A stretch of DNA of 64,000 nucleotides from Litoditis marina (Eukaryota; Nematoda; Chromadorea; Rhabditida; Rhabditidae): NCBI GenBank assembly GCA_964036275.1, contig OZ038438.1:8562978-8626977 (forward strand), in the 5' to 3' direction. Every line of letters starts with the position of its first letter. Within the stretch, counting starts at the first letter, position 1. The position numbers were made by a program, and so were the translations under genes. The notes beneath the pieces are model-generated. The model ran no database searches and was not told the origin of the DNA. It worked only from the letters and a program-made list of their open reading frames with translations. Shown piece by piece: positions 16,457 to 28,300 of the stretch.

Positions 16457-19360
16457 ATGGCTGACGATTATCAAGTTCAGTCAAACGGGCATGGAGATCT
16501 AACAAAGAAACCTCTACTCGAGTTATACGTGAAGGTATGTGTACTATTCGCTTGTCACATCCTGGTCTGCTCTGATTTCACAGGTTTCAAAGTGTACACA
16601 ATGTCCTTGATCTACTATCTTCTTTCCACGTTTGTTTGTATTGGAATGTTTTTGTAATCGCGCTCAAGTGTGCATGCCCATGCATACAGTTAAGGGACGA
16701 CGAATATTTGTATTCACTTATTAAGATGTAAGATTGGGTGAACAACAAAAGTAACGGTGAACAAAAGTAACGGGGTAGTCACGGAGTACAAAAGTAACGG
16801 AGTTTTACAAAAAAAAAGTGGTTTTATTATCAATATCATGTTTGTGAGCTGGGCGTTCATAGCGTGTAAACGCGTTGATAGGAACATTTCAATGTGAATG
16901 TGTTTAGGAACAGTTTCCGCACCCTTGGTCGTACTTCAGCCAGGTGACTTTGAAAAAATGTTCTTAGATGGTCCGTTACTTTGTAAAACTCCGTTACTTT
17001 TGTACTCCGTTACTACCCCGTTACTTTTGTTGTTGGCCGTAAGATTGCCATTGTAAGACGAGACATTAAGATGTAAGATCATTCAAACTTAGGGGCCAAA
17101 TGTGTTTTCATTTCTCCGTGGATTTGAATTTACCACATATTATTGATGGATGCTAATGTTTTCACCAAAATCATCCAATTTGAATGAAGTTTGTGAAATG
17201 GAGACTCATTTACAACTATTTTGGGCGTCCGGAATTGACAGCAGAAGAATTGGAGCATGTCTGTTCTGTCAAGAGTTCTGGATGGAACTATTCGCTCTGT
17301 ACGAAATTGGCGTCGCCCGAGTGGAAGTGAGTCGAACATTTTTTATGAAGAGGTTATCGATTTAATATAGACGGACAAGAGTATATACATAAATAATGAA
17401 TGAAAGTTATATTACGCCATCGAACGTATCTCAAATTAACTTGTGCGACCGGAACATTGAGTGATTGACAGATGCATCTAATATTGGAACTGTATTAGTA
17501 TAGGTATGTCTCGTGAGTTTTGAACGAAATGTTTCACTTTGTTAGCTCAGCTCAGGAGAAGCCATGATAATATTTTGGACCTTAGGCTGTGGGCGTACTG
17601 CGAGCTCCCAGATCGGGAGGCGGTGGCAAGAGGGTGCCAATCATATTACTCGTGCACATTTTTGATTTACTATAATTAGTTGCAATCCATTTTCTTACAG
17701 GTGAAAACCGTGAACGTTAATTCAGAAGCTTTCAAGAAGAATTTCCTTGGAGCTCAACCTCCAATTATGATCGAAGAAGAAAAGTGAGTCTTTGTTCATC
17801 ACGGGTTACCTTTCGCTGTTGCCTTTTTCTTTAACTTCTTTCTTCATTTCTCAAACTTTTTTCTTTATTTATTGGGCTTCTATCTCCAGGGAGATGACGT
17901 ACTCGGATAACCGTGAGATTGAGGGCAGAATCTTTCATCTGGCGAAGGAATACAATGTTCCCCTTTTCGAAAAGGATCCTGCTACGGACCGAACGATTGA
18001 AAGTTTATACAGGGTTGGTTCTATTCTTCGCCTACCGTGTTGTAGAAGACAGAGCTGCAGATCTAGCCTGTACGTGCACTTGTTCATTTTTTGAAACCAG
18101 TCGCATTGTATTGTTATATAGTCGATTCACTCGAGTTTTTGCAATTTGTAGTCCAAAACGGATGTTTAAATTGTTTGCAGAACTTCAAATTGTTTCTTCG
18201 GGCTAAAACCGATTTGGACAAAAGCCAGAAGGAGCCTACATCGTTGGACTGTCTTCCACCACAGATCAAAACACATTACAATAGAGTTGTGGAGCAACTG
18301 ACTGGAATTGATCAGGTTCGATATGCTCAGTTTCATGCTTCGTTATACCGGTCACGTGACGACGTGGGTAGATGAAATCGAAAAACGGATGCTTAAAGCG
18401 TAGTTTGAGCATGTTTCGGGCATTAACGAAAATTTGAAGTATTTGATAGGAAAAGTGGTTACATTTTAACATTTTATATAATATTCGGCTCTCAATGGTG
18501 TATTATTTTAATTTTAGTTGGTTGTGTAGATTTTGCATTTAAGTTACTCGAGGAACGTGGAACGCGATATTTGTTGGGCACTTCAATGACTGAATACGAC
18601 TGTGAACTGATGCCCCGTCTCCACCACATGAGGATAGTTGGACAAAGGCTGCTAGGGTAGGCCAATCTCTAGGTTACTTGGGGTATTCAGTTTCCAAGTT
18701 CATCTATTGAATTAGCCACTTTGGTTAGGTTAGGTCGTCTTATATCAATTTGAGCGGCTTTGTGCTGAAGTTTATCAAGTATGACATAGGTCAGATCTCG
18801 TCGTTTGTTCATGAGAAAGTGGCTTGGAAAGTTTGACAACGATAGTATATTGGTAGCAATTCTTAGGTTATCATGCTCTTTGTAGCTCATGATATGATCA
18901 AAATAGTTTACAGGTTTGATATTCCTCATCATCTGACTTATTTATGGAATTATATTTTGACGGCTTATCGTACCGCTGCTTTCATCGAGAGTTGCCCTGC
19001 TGATCAGGATATTCTACATCACTACAAGGTAAGTGTGTTTAACATTAATATTTAACTTCATGGTAATGTTTCCGAGAATATGAACGATGAATTTACCAAT
19101 AACTTCTTTAGAGTACTTCGATCTTCAAAATGATTGTTCAGTTCAATAGGCATCATATATTACCATCTATTTTTATTTCTATTTTCAATTTGATATATTT
19201 TGAAGTTTTGAAGTTTCGCCTTTTATTTAAGGAACAACTGAATTTGTTCACCAATCAAAGGGAAACCCTTCAAGCGCCGACGAAGAATCATTCTATCCCT
19301 GATGATGTTCTGGATTCGATCAAGAGGCGAGGTCTCGCACCAGAACTGGTCACGAAATAA
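16457..19360 (+). CDS. exc-4: Chloride intracellular channel (CLIC) protein, EXC-4 orthologue
   Basis: A GST-fold CLIC protein that cycles between cytosol and membrane. In C. elegans EXC-4 is needed to keep the excretory canal tube open. Eight exons: 16457-16534, 17225-17326, 17701-17783, 17890-18013, 18181-18315, 18544-18656, 18914-19028, 19232-19360, giving 292 residues, close to the family length. Landmarks are LLELYVK, FCQEFWMEL, KTVNVNSEAFKKNFLGAQPP, EIEGRIFHLAKEYNVPLFEK, NFKLFLRAK, YLLG-SMTEYDCELMPRLHH and TAAFIESCPADQDI. The ATG sits directly behind TTTCCAG, which fits a trans-splice acceptor or a 5'-UTR intron. Two oddities: exon 2 is preceded by TTTTGG rather than an AG acceptor (a canonical AG at 17202-17203 would add seven residues, THLQLFW), and residues IGACLFCQ carry a CxxC motif (see findings). 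Confidence 0.95.
16741..17034. repeat. Foldback element with CAAAAGTAACGG units, in exc-4 intron 1
   Basis: The left end AACAACAAAAGTAACGG is matched by the exact reverse complement CCGTTACTTTTGTTGTT at the right end. Inside each arm the CAAAAGTAACGG unit recurs two to three times with GGAG/GGGGTAG spacers. Total length is about 294 bp with a unique core of about 170 bp. No coding potential; a MITE-like insertion is the simplest reading. Confidence 0.75.
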
Positions 19361-20602
19361 TCTTGACATTTGTAAATCCATTTCCATTTTGGTCTTATGT
19401 ATCTTCTTTATTTGTTTCACAGTTTGCCTAGAGGTGATGAATGGATGTCGTTTTCTAATTTGACTATTCTGATGTGACATAACGTGGTTACGGTGATTGA
19501 TTCCAGTTTATGTGGTTGCTTCTCTTTCTTATGCTTCAATATTGTTAATGGTTTTTTATGTTTCGAATTGTCGGTAGAAAGTCTTCGTAGAAATTTTTTG
19601 GTTGCCCTTGTTCCTAGCAGATTTATTGACATCCATTGCCGCGAATACTGATAATTCAGAAAGCTTATTTACATGATTATATAACTTCCGGTCAATTGTA
19701 AGAACTATTCACCATTTCACCCACGAGCGATTAGTAAGCTACCCGGTCCTTAATTTATCATCGTATAAGTTTAGGGGCAGCTTTATTTATCTGTACTATT
19801 CCTATATCTTACCTTAACGGATAGTTTTCGTTGTGTATCTCCGCCTTGCCTACAGCATACTCAAATACATAATATTTATCTGTCGAAATTTCATCAGTAA
19901 AGTATTTGTCTACGTTGTGTTGCTGTCTTGGTTAATCGGTTCACTGCCTTCGTGGTTTCACTTATTGTCAGCGGGAAAAGGTATAGAAGTGGGGTTCTCG
20001 GGAACTTAGTTCAGCTTCAAACAGCCTCGAATATAGTTTGGTAAGGTTTGCTCTCGTGAATTACGCGAGAAGGGGAGAGAGGATCTGTTTCGTTTGGCTG
20101 AAAACTGCTCAACGTTGACCATGCATCGTATTGTTTCCCCGTTGCATATATGCTTGCTACCTCAAATAGGTTTCTTGATTTTTCTTTTGATAGTTGGCTC
20201 AAATATTTTTTTATTTTCCGTAAACCAAACCTTTAGGATAGGACGATAGTTATTTCACGACGACTAATGAATAATAGAATATAATAATAGCTTTTCTCAA
20301 CTGAATGGTTTACGGTGGTGTATTATTACGCTGTGCAAGCCGTCGGCACGCCCTATTGCGTATGTAATGAATTTGAAGTGAAATTTTAATTCAAAATTAT
20401 ATTATTTATTAATTCCATGATTACTATGTGTTATTTTCGTATGTGGTTTCCCTCATTGATCTGAATAATTGATCCTTTCTTATAGCAATCATTTTATCAG
20501 CTACTAGCTAGCTAGGATTGCTAAACGATCCGAACTTCATATTTTGTTAGTTTCTTTAATTCCAAGCTGCTCCGTTATAGTATCTGTGTGTGTGTGTGCC
20601 AT
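19361..20602. other. Intergenic region exc-4 to the TFIIIC-like gene
   Basis: About 1.2 kb holding the exc-4 3' UTR and the upstream region of the next gene. No coding exon is recognised. A (TG)7 run at 20585-20598 lies just before the next ATG. No canonical AATAAA was noticed near the exc-4 stop. Confidence 0.6.
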
Positions 20603-23600
20603 ATGAAGAGAAGAAGTTCCTCCCGAGTAGGATATAACGCGGACAGTCAATCACGTGCCAACACGGTTAGTTTGGTGTCGCACTTGTTCTTATGTAGTTA
20701 TCATCAAACGTTCATGTTTAACTAGAGAAGTTATCATCAAAAGCTTACTTATTTTACTAGAGATTATTTATAAATTGCATTAGAATCTTTTTTTCAGAAA
20801 GACAAAACAACTGAGAAGAATCTGGATAAGGATAATGAGAAGCCTCGGGTAGAAGTGGTCAGTTTCTATTCTTGTTTTTGTGTTGTTGCTCACCGTAATG
20901 CTCAATGTATGTATAATAAGCCAGTAAAATTTTAGCGAGGTCCTGGTCGTGGTGCTAGCTCAAGTGGACGTAGCTCGTTTCGATTATCGAATGAGGAATG
21001 TCTTAGCTCTTACAAGGAGTTCAAGGTATTTTTTTCAAATGAAGTTTGGGGATAATTTCGTGAGTTGTTCTTTTGTTAAAAAATAACTATTGAGAACATA
21101 GGCATATCAAAAATCTTTTTGCGAACCTTGCTAACTTACAAAAGTGTAGAAGTTTCTCCTGTTACAAATTGAATAAGTATTCGAGATTATAATGTTATTA
21201 AAATAATTTGTATCTAAAATACCCAGTTATTGCCGGAGAACTCCCATAAACATATTCATAAATCCCTATCCCGGAATTCATGAAAACAGGGTGGAAATAT
21301 GAGTTTGCTCCTAAGCTATGATTCTGCATCACCGTCGTCTTTACTTTTGAGTGAAAGTTGTAAAGTTCATTTGGCCACAAGTTTCTTTCAGATAATTCTT
21401 CATATAAAAGTGTTCTTTTGCTAGTCGACCACTATTTTACAGTGTCCTGATGATTTCTTCTCTGCCCTTGCAAAACCAGACTATGAAAAGTTCATGCGAG
21501 GTAAGTTGTCAGTTTGTAATTGTACAGCTTCTGACAGTGTGCTCACGAAGAAATATTAATCAATGATCAATGCCGATTTCATATATTTTTGTTCTAGGTG
21601 CCTTGAAAGCTAATAATGGACCATTGAGTTGTATGGCTTGCAAGAAACAAATATCAACTGCGATGGGAATGGTTTTGCATCTCACAGCAAGAAAATGCGT
21701 CTCGGAGAAGTCGGGCGATTCCTCAAAGGTATCGTTATTATTTATGCTCTCGTTTCAATTATACATATTTGCACTACTTTCAACCATTAGTAAAATACTT
21801 CATATTTTTGTTTATCTACTTCGACAGTGTTCAGGGAAAGCGTCTAGTGTAGTACTCGTAATGAGATGAAAAACAGAAGGATTTTTAGGTCAACGAGTCG
21901 CGTGCAGGTGCCACTCACAGTTCGATCGAACATTCAGAAGTTGCCGCCGACGAGAATTCTATGTTATCTAAATTAAAAGTTAGTTACATTACATTCTTAA
22001 ATTAATGATTTCGAACATTTTTTAAAACAGTTGCATTGAAAAACGCAGGGAAATAGACCGTATTTTTGCTGGCGAGCGATCAATGGTACCAGAATAGCTT
22101 TCTATTTAACAAGTAAAATTTTCTTTTCTCACAATCGAATTCGGTTTTACTGATTTAGAATTTTGACTAAAATGGATATTTGCTCGGTTTTGTATTCAAC
22201 TTTGCGCATTTTTCTCGAGTTCCAGGGATTTTTCACACACTGTAGTCATCAATTCAGCGTTTTTTATAGGAAGAACCTTCTATCTGGATTTTACTTCCCC
22301 ACGATGAGAAAATCACTCTGCTCACGAATGTTTATGGCACAGGCCCGTACGCGTGTTTCGCTATCCCTGATAAGGGAAAAGATGTCAGTTTTTTTCATAA
22401 CTTCTTCTTCTCGGTTTTCTGAGTTGTTCCATCTCATTATAGTATACCAACGTTTCTGCAATGAAACGGTGTAATTTATTTAGCCAAATGTTCAGTTCTT
22501 GGCGTCTTTTTGTGATACTGTGATAACTTTTCGGGAAAAATAACAATTAGTGGTATTTTGTGTATATGGTAATGTGTCCTACTTCAGCCTTGTCCCTCCT
22601 TTGCCACCATCAAAGACGCGGTTGCTCATTTGGATAAATGCATCAAGCCAATGTACTTCACTTTCACGGTTGGTATTTCTTCTCGTAATAAACGGATGTT
22701 TGATGCAATGACGGGACTCCATGATATTCAGTTTTTTAAAGTTTTCCTTTTTCTGTTCTAGTACTACCATGTAGTTTTAGGGAGAAAGGCTTCGCGTGTT
22801 TCGAAATCTCCCTCAAAAGTTGAAGACGAGATATATCCGTGAAGCCATGGCTCAGTATCCAGCTATACCTTGTTCCGAATGCGGAAGAGTCTTTCATCAT
22901 CAATACGGGCTGATCTATCATATTGACAGATGTAACGTGGATGATGAGGTACGTGACCTTACGTTCTTCAATACTAAACATGAGTAGTACTATTTTTTTC
23001 AACAAGCAAATGCATTTTTTCCAACAGCATAAATTTTTACACTTGATTTTTCCAAGGACCGACCATGGACCTGCTACAGATGTGGGTTCAATACCTCAGC
23101 TGCGAACAGTGAGAATCATCTACATAATTGCTGGGCGACTCAGAACACGGTTGGCACCACCAAACGACCAGCGGAGGAGTGGGTTTTTCATTTTCTCACT
23201 TCCAGACATCAATGCTCTACAGATCTACAGTTCACTTGTTTACACTTCTCTGTTTCAGGGAAAATACGCCGGTCATGGGTATCCTGGGCAATGTGAATCT
23301 CCGAAGTGGGAAGTCGATTATCAAAGGGATTGGCGGATCGATTGCTATCGGCGGCGTTAACAAGGTGGGTGAAGGCGTACATGAAGGCGGCGTACATCCT
23401 AACTTACACCAATCGAGATCTTCCTATTTTTCTCTATATCTTTCAAACCCCGTTTCTCTGAAACTAGAAAACACTTAATGATTTTTTTAGGTTGTCACGG
23501 AAGCGACCGCACAGGAAGCAATAGAGTCTCTCGTGAACGATGATTATATGGACACGGTCAGTTTCTTAACCAGTTGGCAGTAGAACAACAGGTAGCCACT

Positions 23601-25293
23601 ATTGCCACTAAGTTTTCTTATACGAGAGTACGCGTTTCTTACCGGATAGTTTCTACGCTTCTCATGCACTAGATTCTAAACTAAGATCAAGTGAAAAGTC
23701 GGTATTTGTGTGACTAAAGAATTTTAAAGAAACTCATATTTCATGGGTTTTGGCACTTGGGTGGATAGCTGTTTTCATTTTTCCAAGTTTGGGTGTTGTG
23801 GATAGCTATTGCCCGATAAGAGTACAGGTTCTTTAGCCATGAAATAATACAGGTTCGCCAATTTGTCTGATTTAACGTTGAAGCTTACTCCCGTTTAAGT
23901 GTTCAATACAGCCATACCTAGTGCAATATGTGAGATTTCAGGATTATCAGGAAACTCCATTACGAAGGCGTGGAACGAGTTCCGCGTCAATCTCTGCTGG
24001 GTTTTTACCGCCAGAATCATCTCGTGTTCGAGTCTCCAATTCAGGAGCTCTCCGTTTCCGGTTTCGCAAGTCAGAAATAACGTGTAGGTCACCTTTTCGT
24101 TCAGAAATGTTATCCTCCTTCAGCGGGTATCGAACCAACACCTCACTACTCACAGTGTGCACACAATTACGATTATTCTGTATGAATGTTGTTCTTTGTA
24201 ACCAATAGTTGATGCACGACTGTCAATTTGCAGCTGTTCCGTCCGGCACAACTGATTGGTCTCGTTACAAGAAGTTTGTACAGAGTTCTTCGACGCAATA
24301 TGAAGAAGAAATGAAAGGGTTGGCGTTATGTGCTCCACTATCTGAGCTCGCATCTCAGGATTGGACGGAAACTACGTTGAATATGTGAGAAGGGGTTATG
24401 AACTAGTCCAATGTTGTAAATGAATTTTCTAGAAAAATCGACAAGTAAAGTTTTTGTAGTATTAGTTCTTGCAGATAATGTCAGAATTTTGTTGAAAGCC
24501 GTTCTTCCAGAGGAATAAATAAATTGGTGTAGATCTACTTTAATTGGTCGTTGGGACCGATATATAGCCCTATAGAGCTTGCGATGTGATCTGCGAAATG
24601 CGTACCGTTTTGGGGAAATTTATCGTACACGCCATGGAGGCGAACGAAAAGTTATTTCTCGCAGTTTCTTCAGATGTTATTGGTTATCTACTCTCATTTT
24701 ATCTTCACGTGGTAAGACGGATGCGTTATTTTATAATGATTCAGGTATATTGTGAATCATTTCAGAGAAGACGAGTTCGATATGTGCAAACAGTCAGTCA
24801 GTTTCCGAGTCACCAACACAGGAGCCGTGAGTTTCGTTTTTGTCACGAGCATACCCAATATTGTGTATCAATACCCATAAACCATTTTTCGTTTAAAATA
24901 CCTCAAATGTGATAATTTTGGGTTCATCCAAAAAGATCAAACTTGTTTACATTTTGAAGAAAATAAGACCATTTATTGAATTTTTCTGGCTTTCCGAACA
25001 ACTTGACCAGACACTAGATAGAGTATGCTAGCTTTTCATTTTTTGTCTTAGCTAGCATGTTGTAGGAGAACCGGGACATGAGTTCCATCCCTCCCGGTTG
25101 TCAGAGAATTGACGCCCTCCAGTCTCGTCTGATAGATACGGATGAAGACGGAAATTGGACCGGGGTTGGATATGTTGGAGGTCCCGTACACACCGTCCAG
25201 TTCGCCCCCAACCCACTCTCACCCGGTTAGTTTTCATAACTGCTATTAATATTGCCGCTAACATTACGACGTTTGCTTCCTCTCAGGAATGAA

Positions 25294-25364
<71 letters not shown>

Positions 25365-28300
25365 AACATCCCATTAACATAAGCTTTCACATAGTATATG
25401 CTTTATTAATCTCTCCCTCTATGTTCTCGCTATTTCCCCAGAGCATTTCATTGTTCAGGCTTATATCAGAAAAATTGAACATTTCTTCAGAGGAAGAGGT
25501 TTTCGTAGTGTGCTCGTATCCTTGCGACGAAACTCTGGTGGGAAAGGACTGGAAAGCAGGTCCTGGAATGGTTCAGCTGTGGATTCTAGAACATTTACCA
25601 GATTTGGAGAGGTGAAAACGATGTTAATATATAGTTTTATTTATTTTTTATTATCTGGTTCAGAATACGCTCAGTATTAGTGATCCATCCATACGCCGGA
25701 ATCGTCTGCTCGCTGAAGATATAACTGCTTCACCGACTCAATTTGTTGTGTTGTGATGTTTTTACTTCTGCCCAGTTTTGTTTGTACTCCTACCGAACAT
25801 GGTTCAGATCTTGCATCCGGCCCTGGTTCTCGTTTCGATGTGAGGCCGGTATGCCATTGACGGCCACCTGGTTAGATCGACCGAGGACGGAACACTGCGA
25901 ATCTTTGATAGGATTCCTCGCCGTCGGCACATCTCGCGGACAGATTCTCATCTATAAGTCAGTCTATTCACTCTTCTCCAAATCACTCACAATTTGATAA
26001 AGTTTTCCAACAAGTTCTCTCCGCCCAGTGTGTTGAATGAGACTTTAAGTCACGTTATGCATTTTTGGGATGCTATGATAAGGAAAGTTGTTGGTTAAAA
26101 TTAAAAAGAGTAATTTTTTTATAGCTTGAGTGCTTGAGCATTACGATCTGTAATGCTCCGCTTGGTTGCTTGGGGACAGGGAAGTTTGATAATATAAGTC
26201 ATTTGATAGAATTGATTCTACGTGTGCTCCTGCCTCTTCCACGGACTCTCCCATTCTTGTCTGTCCCGAACCAGGCCTCGTTCTCAGACAACCTCACCAT
26301 GAAGTAGAACAGCAAGACAATGAACAAGACTCTGATGTTAGTTTAGTAAGTCAACCTCCGGACGCATCGCACTAATATTCGTTCTTATACTGCATTTTCA
26401 TAGATCATGTTAACCGATCGTACTACATACTACAACTAACCGAGTTTTGGACTAACTTTACCGCGCGGTTAGATAACCAAGTTGCTTGACTAAGCGAAGT
26501 CTCTCAAAAATGAACGAAATACACATGATTATTAACCGTATCCTGTTTCAGCCTGGTTCTCCCCCGATCATTCGAATTGCCTGGTGTGCGAAGGACGAGG
26601 CACAGTTTGTTGCTGGAGTCAGTGCCACAGGTATACTAATAACTACGCGGTTTTTCGTACATTTTCTGTGTTTATACATTTTCTCTCTTGTGACTGGTTC
26701 GTTTCAGGAGCTGTTGTTATCTGGAATTTGACATGTGACCTGACTCAGCCGAAGTTTCTGCGCGATCCTGGCTGGTGTTCGCCAGCGAACGATGTATGCT
26801 TCATGAAGGACTTCCAATGTCAGTTTTCTCGCACTTTGTGTAGTTCATTTTGCATCTTTCTTGTACTTGTTCAAGTAGTTAACTTTGATTCAAGTGTAGC
26901 ATTTCCAAACATCCCGAATGACCTGTTCCAATTCAAGGCACATTGGGTAATTCAGAAGTAAAGATGTGTACATAAAGAATGAATATCATCATCCACATTA
27001 TATATTATTGAGATACAAATATACCATATAAATCTGTTATTTGAGTGGTGGTTGCCTTCCGAGAGAGATGTATTAGAGTGTACGATGTGCTTACCTGGGA
27101 GTTGACCCTCGAGGAGAATACTGTGCGTACAGCCGGTTAGTTGCCGTTCACTAATTCATAACTTTCATTCGCTACGTTGCTATAGTTTACCTATTACTGG
27201 AGGTAGCTGCAGTGTTATCTGTCAGTAATTCGTTCTTTCTGAGTCTCGGTGTGTACAAATATTCAAAAAGTTTCATAATTTCATTCGAGTGGTTGGGTTC
27301 ACCTTATTCTGCCTTCTTCGTATGATTGTGAGTGTTCCCTTGCAGGTGCACGAGTTGTGAGCAATCCACGAATCCTGCCGGGACTGCTGACTTTTCAGTC
27401 AGAGTACTTTGCGTCGACTACTCTCCCTTCTACGGGTGTTTCCTATATATCGGCGGAAACGTCGGAAAAGTCACATCAAGGATATTTTGTTGTTCCGATG
27501 GCAAACAGGTTGATACCTCTGATATATTTCATTTTTTGTGGTCAGTCAGTTGACGTACATGTTGTAAGCCACCCTACTTAAATGTTCATAACTTCACTTC
27601 CATTCATAACTTCAGACACAACCTTCAAACTTGGGATGTTGGAGTTTCCTCGTTAAATGGAGTTGTTGCAAGCTGTGGTGTAGATGGAAAGGTTGGTCGT
27701 CAACTTATTATTGCCGGAACTCCATACTACCAATTTTGCTACAATAGTAATTGATAATAGTTTTCTATGTGACGAGTTTCAATTCAACAATTATATAAAC
27801 TTTTTCATATGTTCTTCTATAGAGCTTGTTCAGTTTGGGAGTTCGTTGAACACGTCGGAACACTAAATTTGTTTAGTCATAGCATTGTATATATAATAGT
27901 AGCTAACGAAAGGGCAAACGTGGTGAAAGTTGAATTAGTTAATAGTGCGATGGGTTAGTTTATAATACGGACATAATCTTGATCACGGTATTAGGTTATG
28001 TTAGGTGAGGCAACTGGGAAATACTAGTGTAGAACTTATATGATTGTTTACATAAGAAGTCTAGTAAGATGTATACTTATGATTTGTCCTGTATCATAAG
28101 AGAAAAATGGAAGTGTTTCAGTTGTTGATCTCGGCAAATGGCAGATTGGCCACTCACACATCAACTGCTGACAGCTCCTTCTGTATCATGAAAGAGATGC
28201 TGCGAATAACCAGGTACATCGACATCGTTACACTACGTCAAATAGTCACTCTCTACACATATAATTCAATAATGAGGTGTTATTAACACTCTCTCCAGTG

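Noticed and set aside
18724..18740. TTAGGTTAGGTCG, looking like telomere-type repeat
   Set aside because: Only two degenerate units, unlike the TTAGGC nematode telomere, and it lies inside an exc-4 intron.
25776..25950. A second reading frame in the TFIIIC-like gene giving PTEHGSDLASG and STEDGTLRIFD
   Set aside because: It looks WD-like, but it ends in stops and needs an intron of under 40 bases. The chosen frame runs open through the whole exon with correct phases at both ends.
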